A program made the position numbers and the translations under genes. Below the pieces are notes generated by a model, which was not told the DNA's origin, did not search any database, and saw only the letters and a list, made by a program, of their open reading frames with translations. Positions 1 to 9,108 of a DNA stretch of 37,486 nucleotides are shown here, piece after piece. Source of the stretch: a bacterium (GTDB lineage: Bacteria; Bacillota; Clostridia; Lachnospirales; Lachnospiraceae); the NCBI GenBank assembly GCA_029227655.1, contig JAQYAI010000164.1, forward strand, positions 1 through 37,486. Reading direction: 5' to 3'. Position 1 is the stretch's first letter. Each line of letters opens with the position of its first letter.

Positions 1-86
1 GAAATCAGGGTGGAGCTTTCAAAATCAATCGTGGCATCTGTAAATCTATGCCAATTAATCAATTTCACTCGAATCAATTTCTTCAT
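1..86 (-). CDS. jetC: JetC-like SMC-family ATPase of a Wadjet system, N-terminal 28 codons only (runs off window)
   Basis: Minus-strand ATG at 84-86 reads MKKLIRVKLINWHRFTDATIDFESSTLI with no stop to the window edge; overlaps the jetB 3' end by 32 bp; resembles the start of SMC/RecN-like ATPases just before Walker A; position downstream of JetA-JetB. Confidence 0.75.
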   Translation of the reverse strand, partial: MKKLIRVKLINWHRFTDATIDFESSTLI

Positions 87-669
87 TTGTTCTTCCACCC
101 TTTCTGTAATGGTCCAGTTTTTCATATACGGATCTGATATCTTCTACCCTAACCGCCATCAAAATCGAATCATAGATAATGAGCCTTGCGTCTTCATTTG
201 ACAAATCCCTGTCTAATGGTTCCACCAACTGAAATCTTCTCATGGTACTGATTGCATTCCTTAATGTCGTCTTATCGATCATCTTATCTCTGATCTTAAG
301 ACTCATAAATTTTTCATGAATATCACCCATATTGATAATCACTTCATCACTGATCGACAGTTCCCGTTTCTTTTCATCGTATAATATTCTGAGAATCAAC
401 AGAATAATGGATTCAAACAGCTTCATATTATAACGGTTGTAATTCTGCGTATTCACAAGTTGTACCACACCATATTCTTCATTGATATCCAGACGATAGC
501 CCAGCACCGACAGATATTCCAAAAACTTTTCTTTATATTTCATAATAAAATAGTAATCCGCACGGGTTGTCTCATTCTTTTTACACACAAAACACTGGCT
601 TAATAAACGATTGCAAATTCGTGTAAATTCATCTTTATCACGCTGTAACATTCCTTCAAATATTTCCAT
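55..669 (-). CDS. jetB: Wadjet JetB-like protein (DUF4194-like, kleisin/accessory role)
   Basis: 204 aa ORF directly after the JetA-like ORF (adjacent, 0-nt gap) and overlapping the JetC-like start. Confidence 0.75.
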   Translation of the reverse strand: MEIFEGMLQRDKDEFTRICNRLLSQCFVCKKNETTRADYYFIMKYKEKFLEYLSVLGYRLDINEEYGVVQLVNTQNYNRYNMKLFESIILLILRILYDEKKRELSISDEVIINMGDIHEKFMSLKIRDKMIDKTTLRNAISTMRRFQLVEPLDRDLSNEDARLIIYDSILMAVRVEDIRSVYEKLDHYRKGGRTNEEIDSSEID

Positions 670-2052
670 TTATCTCTCCTTTTTCCGGATCGTATAATCC
701 CTAAAACGATATCCGTTGACCATAATTTCTTCCCCTGTCTTCACTTCATAACTCATGTTCTTACGCTGGCCATACAACCGGACATAAATCATATGTACAA
801 AGTCTTCGGTTGTATTTAACGGCAATTCGGAAGCATGAATTTCTTTCTTGTCCCGCATAAAGTCCAGAACATAGCTATTGATCTTTTGCGGATTCAGCAC
901 ACGCTCCATTCTTTCCATCATTTTTTTGATTTTTTTCTGACGCAGCTCGTAATCCGGTACCTCATTCTCTATTTCTTTCGGATGGAATTCTTTTTTTCCT
1001 TCTATCGGAACATATAACGATTTTTCATCTATAAAGGAAGAAGCATAAATCCGAATCAAATCATCCAGGAAAGAAATTCTGTAAATTCCTCCAAGATCCA
1101 TATTTTCAGAATTCATCTTCTCATTCAGCTCTGACAGGATTTCCTTGATCTGTCCACGTACATCCTCACTGCCTATCAGAAAAAACTTTGCTCTATTGAC
1201 TGCTGCCCTCTGATACTGCGTATTTTTCTGGTTGATTTCAGCCAGAATATCATCCAGATTTTTAAATGCATCTATGATCGTGTGTATATATTGATATACC
1301 CGTTCTTCCGCCTGCTCCAGCGGAATTTCCTGAATACTTGCAATTTCTGCACTTGTCTTCTCGATATAAGCCTTGCTCCGGCTTTTACTTTCTAATCGTT
1401 CTACGATCTCTGGTCTGAATTTGGCTACATTATCTGATGTGAGTAGCCTGTGATATGCCTTGTCCACAATATTTTCTATATAGTCATTAAATAAGACATC
1501 CATAATTTCAGAAGGAGTCTTGTACCTTGTCAACTCATCAATATATCGCTTGATTCCAGAATTCAGATTCTTCAGTCCAGTGATCAGCATATCTGTATTT
1601 TCCATAATAGACAGCAATACCGTTCCCGGCTTATCCGTGTTACTGCGGACCAGGCTGTAAATGACATAAATATATCCCTGATATTCAATCTGCTTCCCTT
1701 CTTCAATTTCCAAAAGAGTCTTGATGATCTTGACCGCATAATCTTTAAAATTGACACGCTGCACATAACTTTTGTCCGTTTCAATTTCAATCCAGTCGTA
1801 AAATTCCAATCTCCGAAGCATCCAGTTCGCCTTATCACGGCTGCTTTTTCCGATAACCTCTTCTGCTTCTATCTCAATCGCATGCCCCAGCTCGAAATAA
1901 TATTGCAATTCTTCTACCAGAACATCACGTTCAATTCCAAAAGAAAGCTGATGATTCATGATGCTGAACAACTTACTGATACATTCCCAATAAATCTGTT
2001 TATTGGGAGAAGCCAGCGGCACAAAAAACTTATCTGAGACAACATGAAACAT
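670..2052 (-). CDS. jetA: Wadjet JetA-like protein (DUF5716-type); ORF extends to 2124 but start at 2052 preferred
   Basis: MFHVVSDKFFVPLASPNKQIYWECISKL N-terminus typical of the family; GAGG-type RBS precedes the ATG at 2052; promoter hexamers lie inside the longer ORF. Confidence 0.8.
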   Translation of the reverse strand: MFHVVSDKFFVPLASPNKQIYWECISKLFSIMNHQLSFGIERDVLVEELQYYFELGHAIEIEAEEVIGKSSRDKANWMLRRLEFYDWIEIETDKSYVQRVNFKDYAVKIIKTLLEIEEGKQIEYQGYIYVIYSLVRSNTDKPGTVLLSIMENTDMLITGLKNLNSGIKRYIDELTRYKTPSEIMDVLFNDYIENIVDKAYHRLLTSDNVAKFRPEIVERLESKSRSKAYIEKTSAEIASIQEIPLEQAEERVYQYIHTIIDAFKNLDDILAEINQKNTQYQRAAVNRAKFFLIGSEDVRGQIKEILSELNEKMNSENMDLGGIYRISFLDDLIRIYASSFIDEKSLYVPIEGKKEFHPKEIENEVPDYELRQKKIKKMMERMERVLNPQKINSYVLDFMRDKKEIHASELPLNTTEDFVHMIYVRLYGQRKNMSYEVKTGEEIMVNGYRFRDYTIRKKER

Positions 2053-2107
2053 ATTTTTATCCTCACTTTTCAATAACTTTTTTCCGTTCGGATTATTTTC
2101 CCTTTTT

Positions 2108-2137
2108 ATCATATTCTTAGCCATACACTAGTGTCAA
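2108..2137 (-). promoter_or_regulatory. Predicted sigma-A promoter of the jet operon
   Basis: TTGACA (2132-2137), 18-nt spacer, TATGAT (2108-2113) on the minus strand; 10-bp palindrome ACACTAGTGT (2125-2134) overlaps the -35. Confidence 0.6.
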
Positions 2138-2236
2138 CGAATAAAAAAAATTTTATTTTTTTCTTCTCTTTCTGCGTCAGTTTTTCTCCCCTGAATTGTT
2201 AACTATATAGAACACCAATGCAAAGGATAAATTATT

Positions 2237-2683
2237 ATGAACACTTTAAAAGATCTTCTTAGCAACAAAAGACTAAAAAACACGCTTGAAGGGTTCTTAT
2301 CTTTCCACGGTCTTTCCGGGTTTGAAGAAGCTTTGAAGATCTACGATGATTTTCAGCAGACTTATATCTGTAGAGCCCAGACTACCGTATACAAAATAAA
2401 AATTTCCGATATAAACTATATAACCATCCACGGGCACCATATGGAAATTCACACTTCAAACGCCACTTACCAAAAATATGGTTCCTTAAACCAAGAATTA
2501 ACTATTTTATCTTCTTATGGTTTTACTAAATGCAATCAGAGTTGTATCGTTTCCCTGCATAAAATACAAAGCATTTCAGAAAACAATATTTTCTTAACAG
2601 ACGGTACTTGCTTACATATGAGTCGCAAATGTTCTACTAGAGTTATTTCTGATATCAGCCGCAAAAGATTTTCACAAAAATAA
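2237..2683 (+). CDS. LytTR DNA-binding domain transcriptional regulator
   Basis: C-terminal LytTR signature (KISDINYITIHGHHMEIHTSNATYQKYGSLNQEL...FTKCNQSCIVSLHKIQSI); divergent from jetA. Confidence 0.85.
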   Translation: MNTLKDLLSNKRLKNTLEGFLSFHGLSGFEEALKIYDDFQQTYICRAQTTVYKIKISDINYITIHGHHMEIHTSNATYQKYGSLNQELTILSSYGFTKCNQSCIVSLHKIQSISENNIFLTDGTCLHMSRKCSTRVISDISRKRFSQK

Positions 2684-2705
2684 GCATCCCCTCGGATGCT
2701 TATTT
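2678..2705. terminator. Hairpin AAATAAGCATCC-CCTC-GGATGCTTATTT
   Basis: 12-bp perfect stem overlapping the end of the LytTR gene, in a convergent intergenic region. Confidence 0.8.
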
Positions 2706-2740
2706 CGTGTACTACTTATTCTATTTTTCCTTATATAATT

Positions 2741-3019
2741 CTAAACTCCATAAAATCCATTATCACTTTTTTCTGCCCACTTCATATACATTTCTTTATA
2801 GTTATCTTTTATAAAATCTCGAATAATCCTTATTTCTCTGTCTGATAATTGTCCTGCGTTTTCAATCGTTGTCTCACCATTTTTCTTGACAAAAAATTTG
2901 GCCGAACCAGCTTCTGTGAGTCTACGATCACTAGCATGAACATGCATAGCTTCAATTACACAATGTGAGGTATAATATAGATAATACCCACATACTTTAT
3001 ACTCATAGTACTTAGGCAT
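2741..3019 (-). CDS. DUF4160-like small protein
   Basis: MPKYYEYKVCGYYLYYTSHCVIEAMHVHAS...FFVKKNGETTIENAGQLSDREIRIIRDFIKDNYKEMYMKW resembles the DUF4160 fold pattern. Confidence 0.6.
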   Translation of the reverse strand: MPKYYEYKVCGYYLYYTSHCVIEAMHVHASDRRLTEAGSAKFFVKKNGETTIENAGQLSDREIRIIRDFIKDNYKEMYMKWAEKSDNGFYGV

Positions 3020-3022
3020 ATC

Positions 3023-3250
3023 CTACTCCTCCATATACTTACGATTTCGCTTATAATAATCTACCACAATATCTAATTCCACATCATCCATACTTGTTTC
3101 CAATACTTCTCCGTCTTTGCTTAAAACGGCAGCCTTATCCGGTCTGTTTAAATTAAGTACTTTCACATTTGTCCCATCTTTAGTAAACGCATACCCATTC
3201 ACAATTACTTCTGCTGCATCCGCAACCTCTAAAATGTTACACATATTCAA
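3023..3250 (-). CDS. Hypothetical small protein
   Basis: 75 aa ORF in tight array with both neighbours (overlaps upstream ORF by 14 bp). Confidence 0.7.
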   Translation of the reverse strand: MNMCNILEVADAAEVIVNGYAFTKDGTNVKVLNLNRPDKAAVLSKDGEVLETSMDDVELDIVVDYYKRNRKYMEE

Positions 3251-3506
3251 TCCTCACTTTCTGTATTGGTTTCAAGAATTCATCCACGTCAAAATATAAA
3301 TTCTCGAGAATTGGCACCAAATCAATATATTCTTCTTCCTCTTCATGCCCTTCATACTTAGCCATAACAACAATGTACCCATTATCCCATTCTATAATCC
3401 TAGTATATCGCTCAAGTCTCGAAGACGTTCTAAAACGAATATTATGCCCATTAAACATAAATGACGTAAACACCTTATCACTGCTCAATATTGCTTCATT
3501 ACTCAT
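3237..3506 (-). CDS. Hypothetical small protein
   Basis: 89 aa acidic ORF, start of the three-gene small-ORF set. Confidence 0.7.
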   Translation of the reverse strand: MSNEAILSSDKVFTSFMFNGHNIRFRTSSRLERYTRIIEWDNGYIVVMAKYEGHEEEEEYIDLVPILENLYFDVDEFLKPIQKVRIEYV

Positions 3507-3507
3507 T

Positions 3508-4734
3508 CTATTTTCTTTCCTTATATAATAATTTAAATCTTTTTCTATCCATTCCTCGATAAACCGCCAAAAGTATCAACAGACCTGCACCTATCACACT
3601 CACCGCGATCCATCCTTCTTTAAAGGTATACAGAACCACAATTTTTCCTATGACTGTGTTCCCTACAGAGGAAGTTGCTGTTGTGAGGATGTTATTGATT
3701 GCGATAAACCGTCCACGGTGTGATGATGGAATTCGTTTGGAAATATACGGTTTATTTCCCAGTGTCTCCAGAATTTCTCCCAGCGTGAACACTATCATCG
3801 ATATGATATACGGCGGCAGCTTATTTTGATAGAAGAAAAACGAACAGAGTCCGATTACTTCTAACAGTACTCCTAAACTAATTCGCTCCAAATCACTCCA
3901 TTTCAGAGTAATCTGTGTCAGAATCGGTGTAAAGCAAATGACCACTGCACCATTGATGCTCGTCAGCATTCCGAAGAACACTGCACCTCGTTCCAGAAAA
4001 ACTTCATCCATCTGAATCGGCAGCAAATAATTGAACTGTCCATAAATAAGATAGCAAACACAAGTAATTACTATATATATAAGTAATATTTTTCGTGTTT
4101 TTATAACGTCTCTCAGTGTTCCTTCCACCTGTTCTTCATAGGTGTTATCATTTTCTGCCTTCTCTGATTCTCTTGGCACAAAATGGTAAATAAGAATGGT
4201 CGACGACAAAACAGCCATTCCTGCAATCAAAAATGACAACCATAAGTAATGATTGAACAAAAGACCGCCCAGCGTTGGTGCAAATACAACGCCTAAATTA
4301 TTCGCCAGATATTGTAAGGAATATGCTTTTTCGCGCTCATGACTGTTGGTAAGTTCCGCGATCAGCGCATCATACGCAGACCACTCTACATGTTGAAATA
4401 GTGAACCTAAAAAATAAATACAAAGACTTCCTGTACTTAATGGCAATATTGCTGTAATAACATAAAGCACCACAGATATCAAATCAAATACTACAATCAG
4501 ATCTCGTTTATTGTATTTATCGGTCAGCCTGCCTCCGGCCAGAGCAAATGGTAATTGCAACACTCCAAACATCAGGAACCAAAGCGCTACCTGTTCTGCA
4601 TTAAATCCCAGCTTACTCTTTAAGATCAATGTTAACATCGGCCAGATGAGTCCGCCCATCGCGGTAACAAAACGTCCAAAACACAGAATATAAACTTCTC
4701 TTTTCAGACCTTGATACATTCGAAATATCTTCAT
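3508..4734 (-). CDS. MFS transporter
   Basis: 408 aa, about 12 TM segments, GGRLTDKYNKRDLI motif between TM2 and TM3. Confidence 0.9.
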   Translation of the reverse strand: MKIFRMYQGLKREVYILCFGRFVTAMGGLIWPMLTLILKSKLGFNAEQVALWFLMFGVLQLPFALAGGRLTDKYNKRDLIVVFDLISVVLYVITAILPLSTGSLCIYFLGSLFQHVEWSAYDALIAELTNSHEREKAYSLQYLANNLGVVFAPTLGGLLFNHYLWLSFLIAGMAVLSSTILIYHFVPRESEKAENDNTYEEQVEGTLRDVIKTRKILLIYIVITCVCYLIYGQFNYLLPIQMDEVFLERGAVFFGMLTSINGAVVICFTPILTQITLKWSDLERISLGVLLEVIGLCSFFFYQNKLPPYIISMIVFTLGEILETLGNKPYISKRIPSSHRGRFIAINNILTTATSSVGNTVIGKIVVLYTFKEGWIAVSVIGAGLLILLAVYRGMDRKRFKLLYKERK

Positions 4735-4749
4735 CTTAAGATTCCCGTT

Positions 4750-5340
4750 CTATTCTTCGTATGTTTCCATAAATGCGGCAATCTCTGCTTCACAGCTCCG
4801 CATTGCCTCTATTGTCTTCTCAAACAAATCGTCCAGTTCCCATCCGAGTCTCTCTGCCCCTGTACGAATCACATCGCGGGAGCATCCTGCTGCGAACTTT
4901 TTATCCTTAAACTTCTTTTTTAAGCTCTTCACTTCCATGTCCATGACACTCTTCGACGGTCTCATCAGCGCTGCTGACCAGATCAGCCCTGTCAGCTCAT
5001 CCACTGCAAAAAGCACGTTTTCCATCTCATGCTTCGGCTCCAGATCACAGCAGATTCCGTATCCATGGCAGCAGATAGAATAAATCATATCATCACCCAC
5101 GCCGCCTTCTTTCAAAAGTTCCGGGGCCTTCTTGCAGTGCTCTTCTGGATACAGTTCGAAGTCAATATCATGGAGAAGTCCTGTGATTCCCCAGTATTCT
5201 TCCTCCTCTGTGTATCCTAATTCTTTCGCATACCAGCGGAGAACTCCTTCTACAGTAAGAGCATGCTGAATGTGAAATGCTTCTTTGTTATATTTGTGAA
5301 GTAATTCATAAGCTTCTTCTCGTGTAATGTTACTTTTCAT
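4750..5340 (-). CDS. HD/HDIG domain-containing hydrolase
   Basis: LLHDIDFELYPEEH HD motif; ORF open to 5391 but MKSNITREEAY at 5340 is the likely start. Confidence 0.85.
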   Translation of the reverse strand: MKSNITREEAYELLHKYNKEAFHIQHALTVEGVLRWYAKELGYTEEEEYWGITGLLHDIDFELYPEEHCKKAPELLKEGGVGDDMIYSICCHGYGICCDLEPKHEMENVLFAVDELTGLIWSAALMRPSKSVMDMEVKSLKKKFKDKKFAAGCSRDVIRTGAERLGWELDDLFEKTIEAMRSCEAEIAAFMETYEE

Positions 5341-5458
5341 TTTTCCATACCTCATTGATATTTTTTCAGCTGCATGGGCATCCTCCAACATCCCTGACAG
5401 ACCGAGTTTATCACCTCATGACTATGGACATTATAACATTAAACACCTGAATCTTCTA

Positions 5459-6844
5459 TCATTTTTCATTTACTTTTTCTAACATCATATTTTTAGTTGC
5501 TATTGTTTTCATTGATTTAATTGAAAATACACATACCAGAATTGTCAAAATATCAGCAGCCGGCTGTGAAAAATAAATACCAGTTACTCCAAATATTTTA
5601 GGCAAAACCAAAATAAAAGGAATATAAAACAATCCTTGTCGTATTACAGAAAGAAACAATCCATATTTAGATGCCCCGATTGTCTGAAAAGTAATGGTCA
5701 GCATATAGCACAAGCCAAATGCAGGGTATAAAGCCACCTGTGAAATGAGCAGCCATCTTCCATAATCCACAATAACAGGATTGTGATTAAAAAGAAAAAT
5801 CAACGGTTTCGCTAAAAGAATATATGCAGCCGCAACTAATACAGTCAAAAGTATTGATCCTTTCAGTGCAAAACGTACCGATTGATGAAACCGATCTTCG
5901 TCTTTGGCTCCAAATGCATAAGAAGCTACCGGCTGATATCCCTGCATAAATCCCATGATCACGTAACAACCAATTAAAACAAGACGCTGAACCACACCAT
6001 AGGCTGCAATAATCTGATCAGAATGTGGCAGAGCTGCCGCCGCAATATTAGTCAGCGAAGCTGCTACGGAAAGACAGATTTGTATGACCGCTGTTGGAAT
6101 CCCAATCAAGGCAACCGTTTTGATCAGCTCCCAATTTGGCTGAAAAGCACTTATCTTAATCTTGATGACAGAACGTCCACTCAAATAGAACCATGCTAAA
6201 ATAAAAAATGTGATAAATTGAGATACAGTTGTAGCAAGTGAAGCACCGGATACCCCCATGTTCAGTCCCCAGTCGAACATAAAAATCGGGTCTAAAATAA
6301 CATTAAGCACAGCTCCTGTAATAACAGCAATAGAGGAAATCTTTACAGAGGATTCTGCTCTTGCAGCACAATTCATGCTCTGAGCCGGAAGATTGGCCAG
6401 CGCTGCAATAAACATCCAGAATGCGTAATCCTTTGCCAACGGCAGTGAGGCATCAGACGCACCAAAGGCCCGCATTAGAGGGTTCATAAAAACAAGCCCT
6501 CCCACACATAATAATATGCCCATTACTACTGACACCCCTATGATGGTTGTGACAGTACGGCTGGCACCTTCGTTGTCTTTGGCGCCTAACTGTCGTCCTG
6601 CTAAAACAGCGGCCCCGGCAGCAAATATATTTTCGATTGATACCATAATAAGAAGCAGCGGAACGGTAACCCCAACTGCGGTAAGTACGATATCATAATT
6701 TAACATCCCGATATAAGCAGTGTCTACTAAGTTGTAAATAGCCTTAGCCAGCAACGCAAGGGTGGCTGGAACCGCCAGCTGTATGATTGCTCTGGATGGA
6801 ACTACATTTCCCAAAACAGAGCTTGATTTTTGCATATCAGACAT
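5459..6844 (-). CDS. MATE family efflux transporter
   Basis: 461 aa polytopic protein, LAVPATLALLAKAIYNLVDTAYIG N-terminus. Confidence 0.92.
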   Translation of the reverse strand: MSDMQKSSSVLGNVVPSRAIIQLAVPATLALLAKAIYNLVDTAYIGMLNYDIVLTAVGVTVPLLLIMVSIENIFAAGAAVLAGRQLGAKDNEGASRTVTTIIGVSVVMGILLCVGGLVFMNPLMRAFGASDASLPLAKDYAFWMFIAALANLPAQSMNCAARAESSVKISSIAVITGAVLNVILDPIFMFDWGLNMGVSGASLATTVSQFITFFILAWFYLSGRSVIKIKISAFQPNWELIKTVALIGIPTAVIQICLSVAASLTNIAAAALPHSDQIIAAYGVVQRLVLIGCYVIMGFMQGYQPVASYAFGAKDEDRFHQSVRFALKGSILLTVLVAAAYILLAKPLIFLFNHNPVIVDYGRWLLISQVALYPAFGLCYMLTITFQTIGASKYGLFLSVIRQGLFYIPFILVLPKIFGVTGIYFSQPAADILTILVCVFSIKSMKTIATKNMMLEKVNEK

Positions 6845-7464
6845 TATCTCTTCTCCTCTCTGTTAATAACTCCGTACAGCAAAATATTTAATGCTCTTCG
6901 GCAGCCTTGTTCATGTGCTTCAAACTCACGCATCGTTAATTCTGAAACCTGATAGTTTGCATTGATAAAATCCTGAAATTGCCGAAAAGTTTCAATTATC
7001 TCAGACTTTGTAATTTGAGGCCTTAAAGGGAGTGGTTCCAACAGCTGTTCTAAAATCTGAGCATTCAACGCATCAAAAGTTCTTTTCCTTTCCTGTATTT
7101 CTGCCCGAAGATGCGCAGGTGGCGCAATAACAGCTTCACAGAAAATTCGTTGATAAATAGGATGCTCTGAAAAAAAGGACATTCTGGCTGTAAAATATCC
7201 TTCTAACTGTTCTTCTGCCTCTCCTTTTATATCTTGCATCTTCTCAGTTAAATATTCTGTAAGCAGACGAAAGCACTCCTCTACGCAAGCCAAAAACAGA
7301 TCATCTTTTGTGCTGAAATAATGATAGATAATGCCTTTGGAAACTCCCTGCACAGAACAGATTGTATTCACAGAGCTTGCACCATAACCTTGCTCAGAAA
7401 ATTCCTTCAACGCACTATCCATGATACGCCGCTTGGTTTGCTGATTTTTTTCTTCTCTATTCAT
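6844..7464 (-). CDS. TetR/AcrR family transcriptional regulator
   Basis: N-terminal HTH (RRIMDSALKEFSEQGYGASSVNTICSVQGVSKGIIYHYFSTKDDLF); overlaps the MATE start. Confidence 0.95.
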   Translation of the reverse strand: MNREEKNQQTKRRIMDSALKEFSEQGYGASSVNTICSVQGVSKGIIYHYFSTKDDLFLACVEECFRLLTEYLTEKMQDIKGEAEEQLEGYFTARMSFFSEHPIYQRIFCEAVIAPPAHLRAEIQERKRTFDALNAQILEQLLEPLPLRPQITKSEIIETFRQFQDFINANYQVSELTMREFEAHEQGCRRALNILLYGVINREEKR

Positions 7465-7481
7465 AACCCCTCCAAATAATT

Positions 7482-7532
7482 GACCTTCTGGTCTTTTTTT
7501 AGCATTATATCAAATATAGACCATGCGGTTAA
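7482..7532 (-). promoter_or_regulatory. Predicted tetR-MATE promoter with two operator-like inverted repeats
   Basis: Minus strand TTAACC (7527-7532), 17-nt spacer, TATAAT (7504-7509); GACC-N4-GGTC at 7482-7493 and ACC-N4-GGT at 7520-7529. Confidence 0.6.
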
Positions 7533-7607
7533 TATTATTTTTTCTCAATAATGTATGATAGATACCAATAATACGCTTGAAAAAACTTTGTAGATTTTCC
7601 TAAAAAA

Positions 7608-7631
7608 AGAGCCTGCACTCTGGCAGACTCT
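7608..7631 (-). terminator. Intrinsic terminator of the PNPOx-like gene
   Basis: Minus strand AGAGtCTGC-CAGAGT-GCAGgCTCT followed by TTTTTT, adjacent to the stop codon. Confidence 0.8.
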
Positions 7632-8024
7632 CTAAAATTTGATTACTTTTGGTGCTTCCGTAAATGATGAGAATGTTGCTGTCGCATCTTTTAAATAAAG
7701 GACTTCTGTGTTGTCATCTTCCGGATCATACATTACTTTTAAATTTGGATAATTATCTAACATATGTACTTTTGGTTCTACACGATCATCTCTTACCATT
7801 GTTGCAGCAATTCTCAGCCAGCGCTTTCCATCAAACGCACAGATTTCCGCTTTTGGATTTGCCTGTATCTGTTTCGAAACGTCTTTCACTTTTCCTGTCT
7901 GAATATAAAGTTTATCTTCAAACAAATCTACCGTTCCAAAAGGACGTACTCTTGGCTGATTCCCTTCTACAGTTGCCAGATAATAAGTTCCACACTGCTT
8001 TAAAAAATCATATACTTCGTTCAT
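7632..8024 (-). CDS. Pyridoxamine 5'-phosphate oxidase family protein
   Basis: YLATVEGNQPRVRPFGTVDLFEDKLYIQTGKVKDVSKQIQANPKAEICAF. Confidence 0.9.
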   Translation of the reverse strand: MNEVYDFLKQCGTYYLATVEGNQPRVRPFGTVDLFEDKLYIQTGKVKDVSKQIQANPKAEICAFDGKRWLRIAATMVRDDRVEPKVHMLDNYPNLKVMYDPEDDNTEVLYLKDATATFSSFTEAPKVIKF

Positions 8025-8069
8025 GTTGTATTCTCCTTTTCTTATCGCCGGTCCAACGGCGTTATTTCA

Positions 8070-8435
8070 CTATTCCATCGGCGTACCAACTTCAATGAGA
8101 TTCCCATCTGGATCATAGAAACGGATGACCTTCTGTCCCCATGTATGTGTCATCAGTTTATTCACGTACTTCACAGATGGCTTATATTTCTCAAGCCTGT
8201 CTATAAAAACTTCCAGATTTTTCTCCTCAAAATATAGCTCACAGGAATTATTTTCAGGAATCACTTCTTTCCCAGTAAATTTCTTCCAGATTGCCTCATC
8301 TTGGAGCACCAGTCCCTCTGTTAATATCATATTCCCATCATTATCAACAATCGTTTCAAGTCCGAACAAATCATGATAAAATTTTTTCGACCGTTCAATA
8401 TCTTTCACAACTATAAGGACATTTTTTAGTTTCAT
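8070..8435 (-). CDS. VOC (glyoxalase/bleomycin-resistance-like) family protein
   Basis: KNVLIVVKDIERSKKFYHDLFGLETIVDNDG ... RFYDPDGNLIEVGTPME. Confidence 0.92.
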   Translation of the reverse strand: MKLKNVLIVVKDIERSKKFYHDLFGLETIVDNDGNMILTEGLVLQDEAIWKKFTGKEVIPENNSCELYFEEKNLEVFIDRLEKYKPSVKYVNKLMTHTWGQKVIRFYDPDGNLIEVGTPME

Positions 8436-8612
8436 GATTTTTCCTCCAAAACATATCTGATATAAATGATTTTATCTCATTCTCTGTGATAAAACAACTC
8501 ATGAATAAAATTTTTCATAGTCTTCATTTTCATACTCACAGACATATTTCAATTCACGAAAAAAGAAAAAAGCACATACAATGTATCAAAAATATATAAC
8601 TAAGGGTTCGGT

Positions 8613-9038
8613 ATGATTCCTTATAATTGTGACACGAAAAATACGCTTACTCCCAGACCATATATAACGAACATCGAACAAAAATCGATGCAAAATGCAA
8701 ATTTCCGTACCGCCATCTGGACTGGCCGTCATGCACAAATGACCCTGATGTGCATTCCTATGTGTTCGGATATCGGATTGGAGATGCATCCAGAAACAGA
8801 CCAGATTATTCGAATCGAGCAGGGGATGGCTCTTGTGAAAATGGGACAGAGCAAAAATGAATTGCACTTCCAATTTGAAGTTTACAAAGATGATGCCATT
8901 TTTGTTCCTGCCGGAACATGGCACAATGTGATAAATATTGGAAGGACACCATTAAAAGTTTCTTCTGTTTATGCACCGCCTCACCACCCGGCAGGGACGG
9001 TTCATCGCACGAAGGAAGAAGCTGAGGAGGACTATTAA
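8613..9038 (+). CDS. Cupin domain-containing protein
   Basis: LEMHPETDQIIRIEQGMALVKMG ... DDAIFVPAGTWHNVINIG cupin motifs. Confidence 0.9.
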   Translation: MIPYNCDTKNTLTPRPYITNIEQKSMQNANFRTAIWTGRHAQMTLMCIPMCSDIGLEMHPETDQIIRIEQGMALVKMGQSKNELHFQFEVYKDDAIFVPAGTWHNVINIGRTPLKVSSVYAPPHHPAGTVHRTKEEAEEDY

Positions 9039-9042
9039 AAAG

Positions 9043-9070
9043 GCGATGACGAGTTCACACTCGTCACCGC
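9043..9070 (+). terminator. Terminator-like hairpin after the cupin gene
   Basis: GCGATGACGAG-N6-CTCGTCACCGC, one mismatch. Confidence 0.6.
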
Positions 9071-9108
9071 TCTTCATGAAATGCTCGATGGAAGAGTAAT
9101 TTTCTTTA

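Noticed and set aside
10-201. Plus-strand 63-aa ORF and other short ORFs antisense to long genes (835-1017, 4511-4693, 6516-6698, 16214-16492, 36555-37019 and similar)
   Set aside because: Antisense to confidently assigned genes, no RBS or family pattern; expected by-products of the opposite frame.
1584-1838. 84-aa minus-strand ORF inside jetA
   Set aside because: Out-of-frame overlap with a longer, family-matching gene.
8586-8924. 112-aa minus-strand ORF opposite the cupin gene
   Set aside because: Cupin gene on + has clear motifs; the antisense ORF has none.
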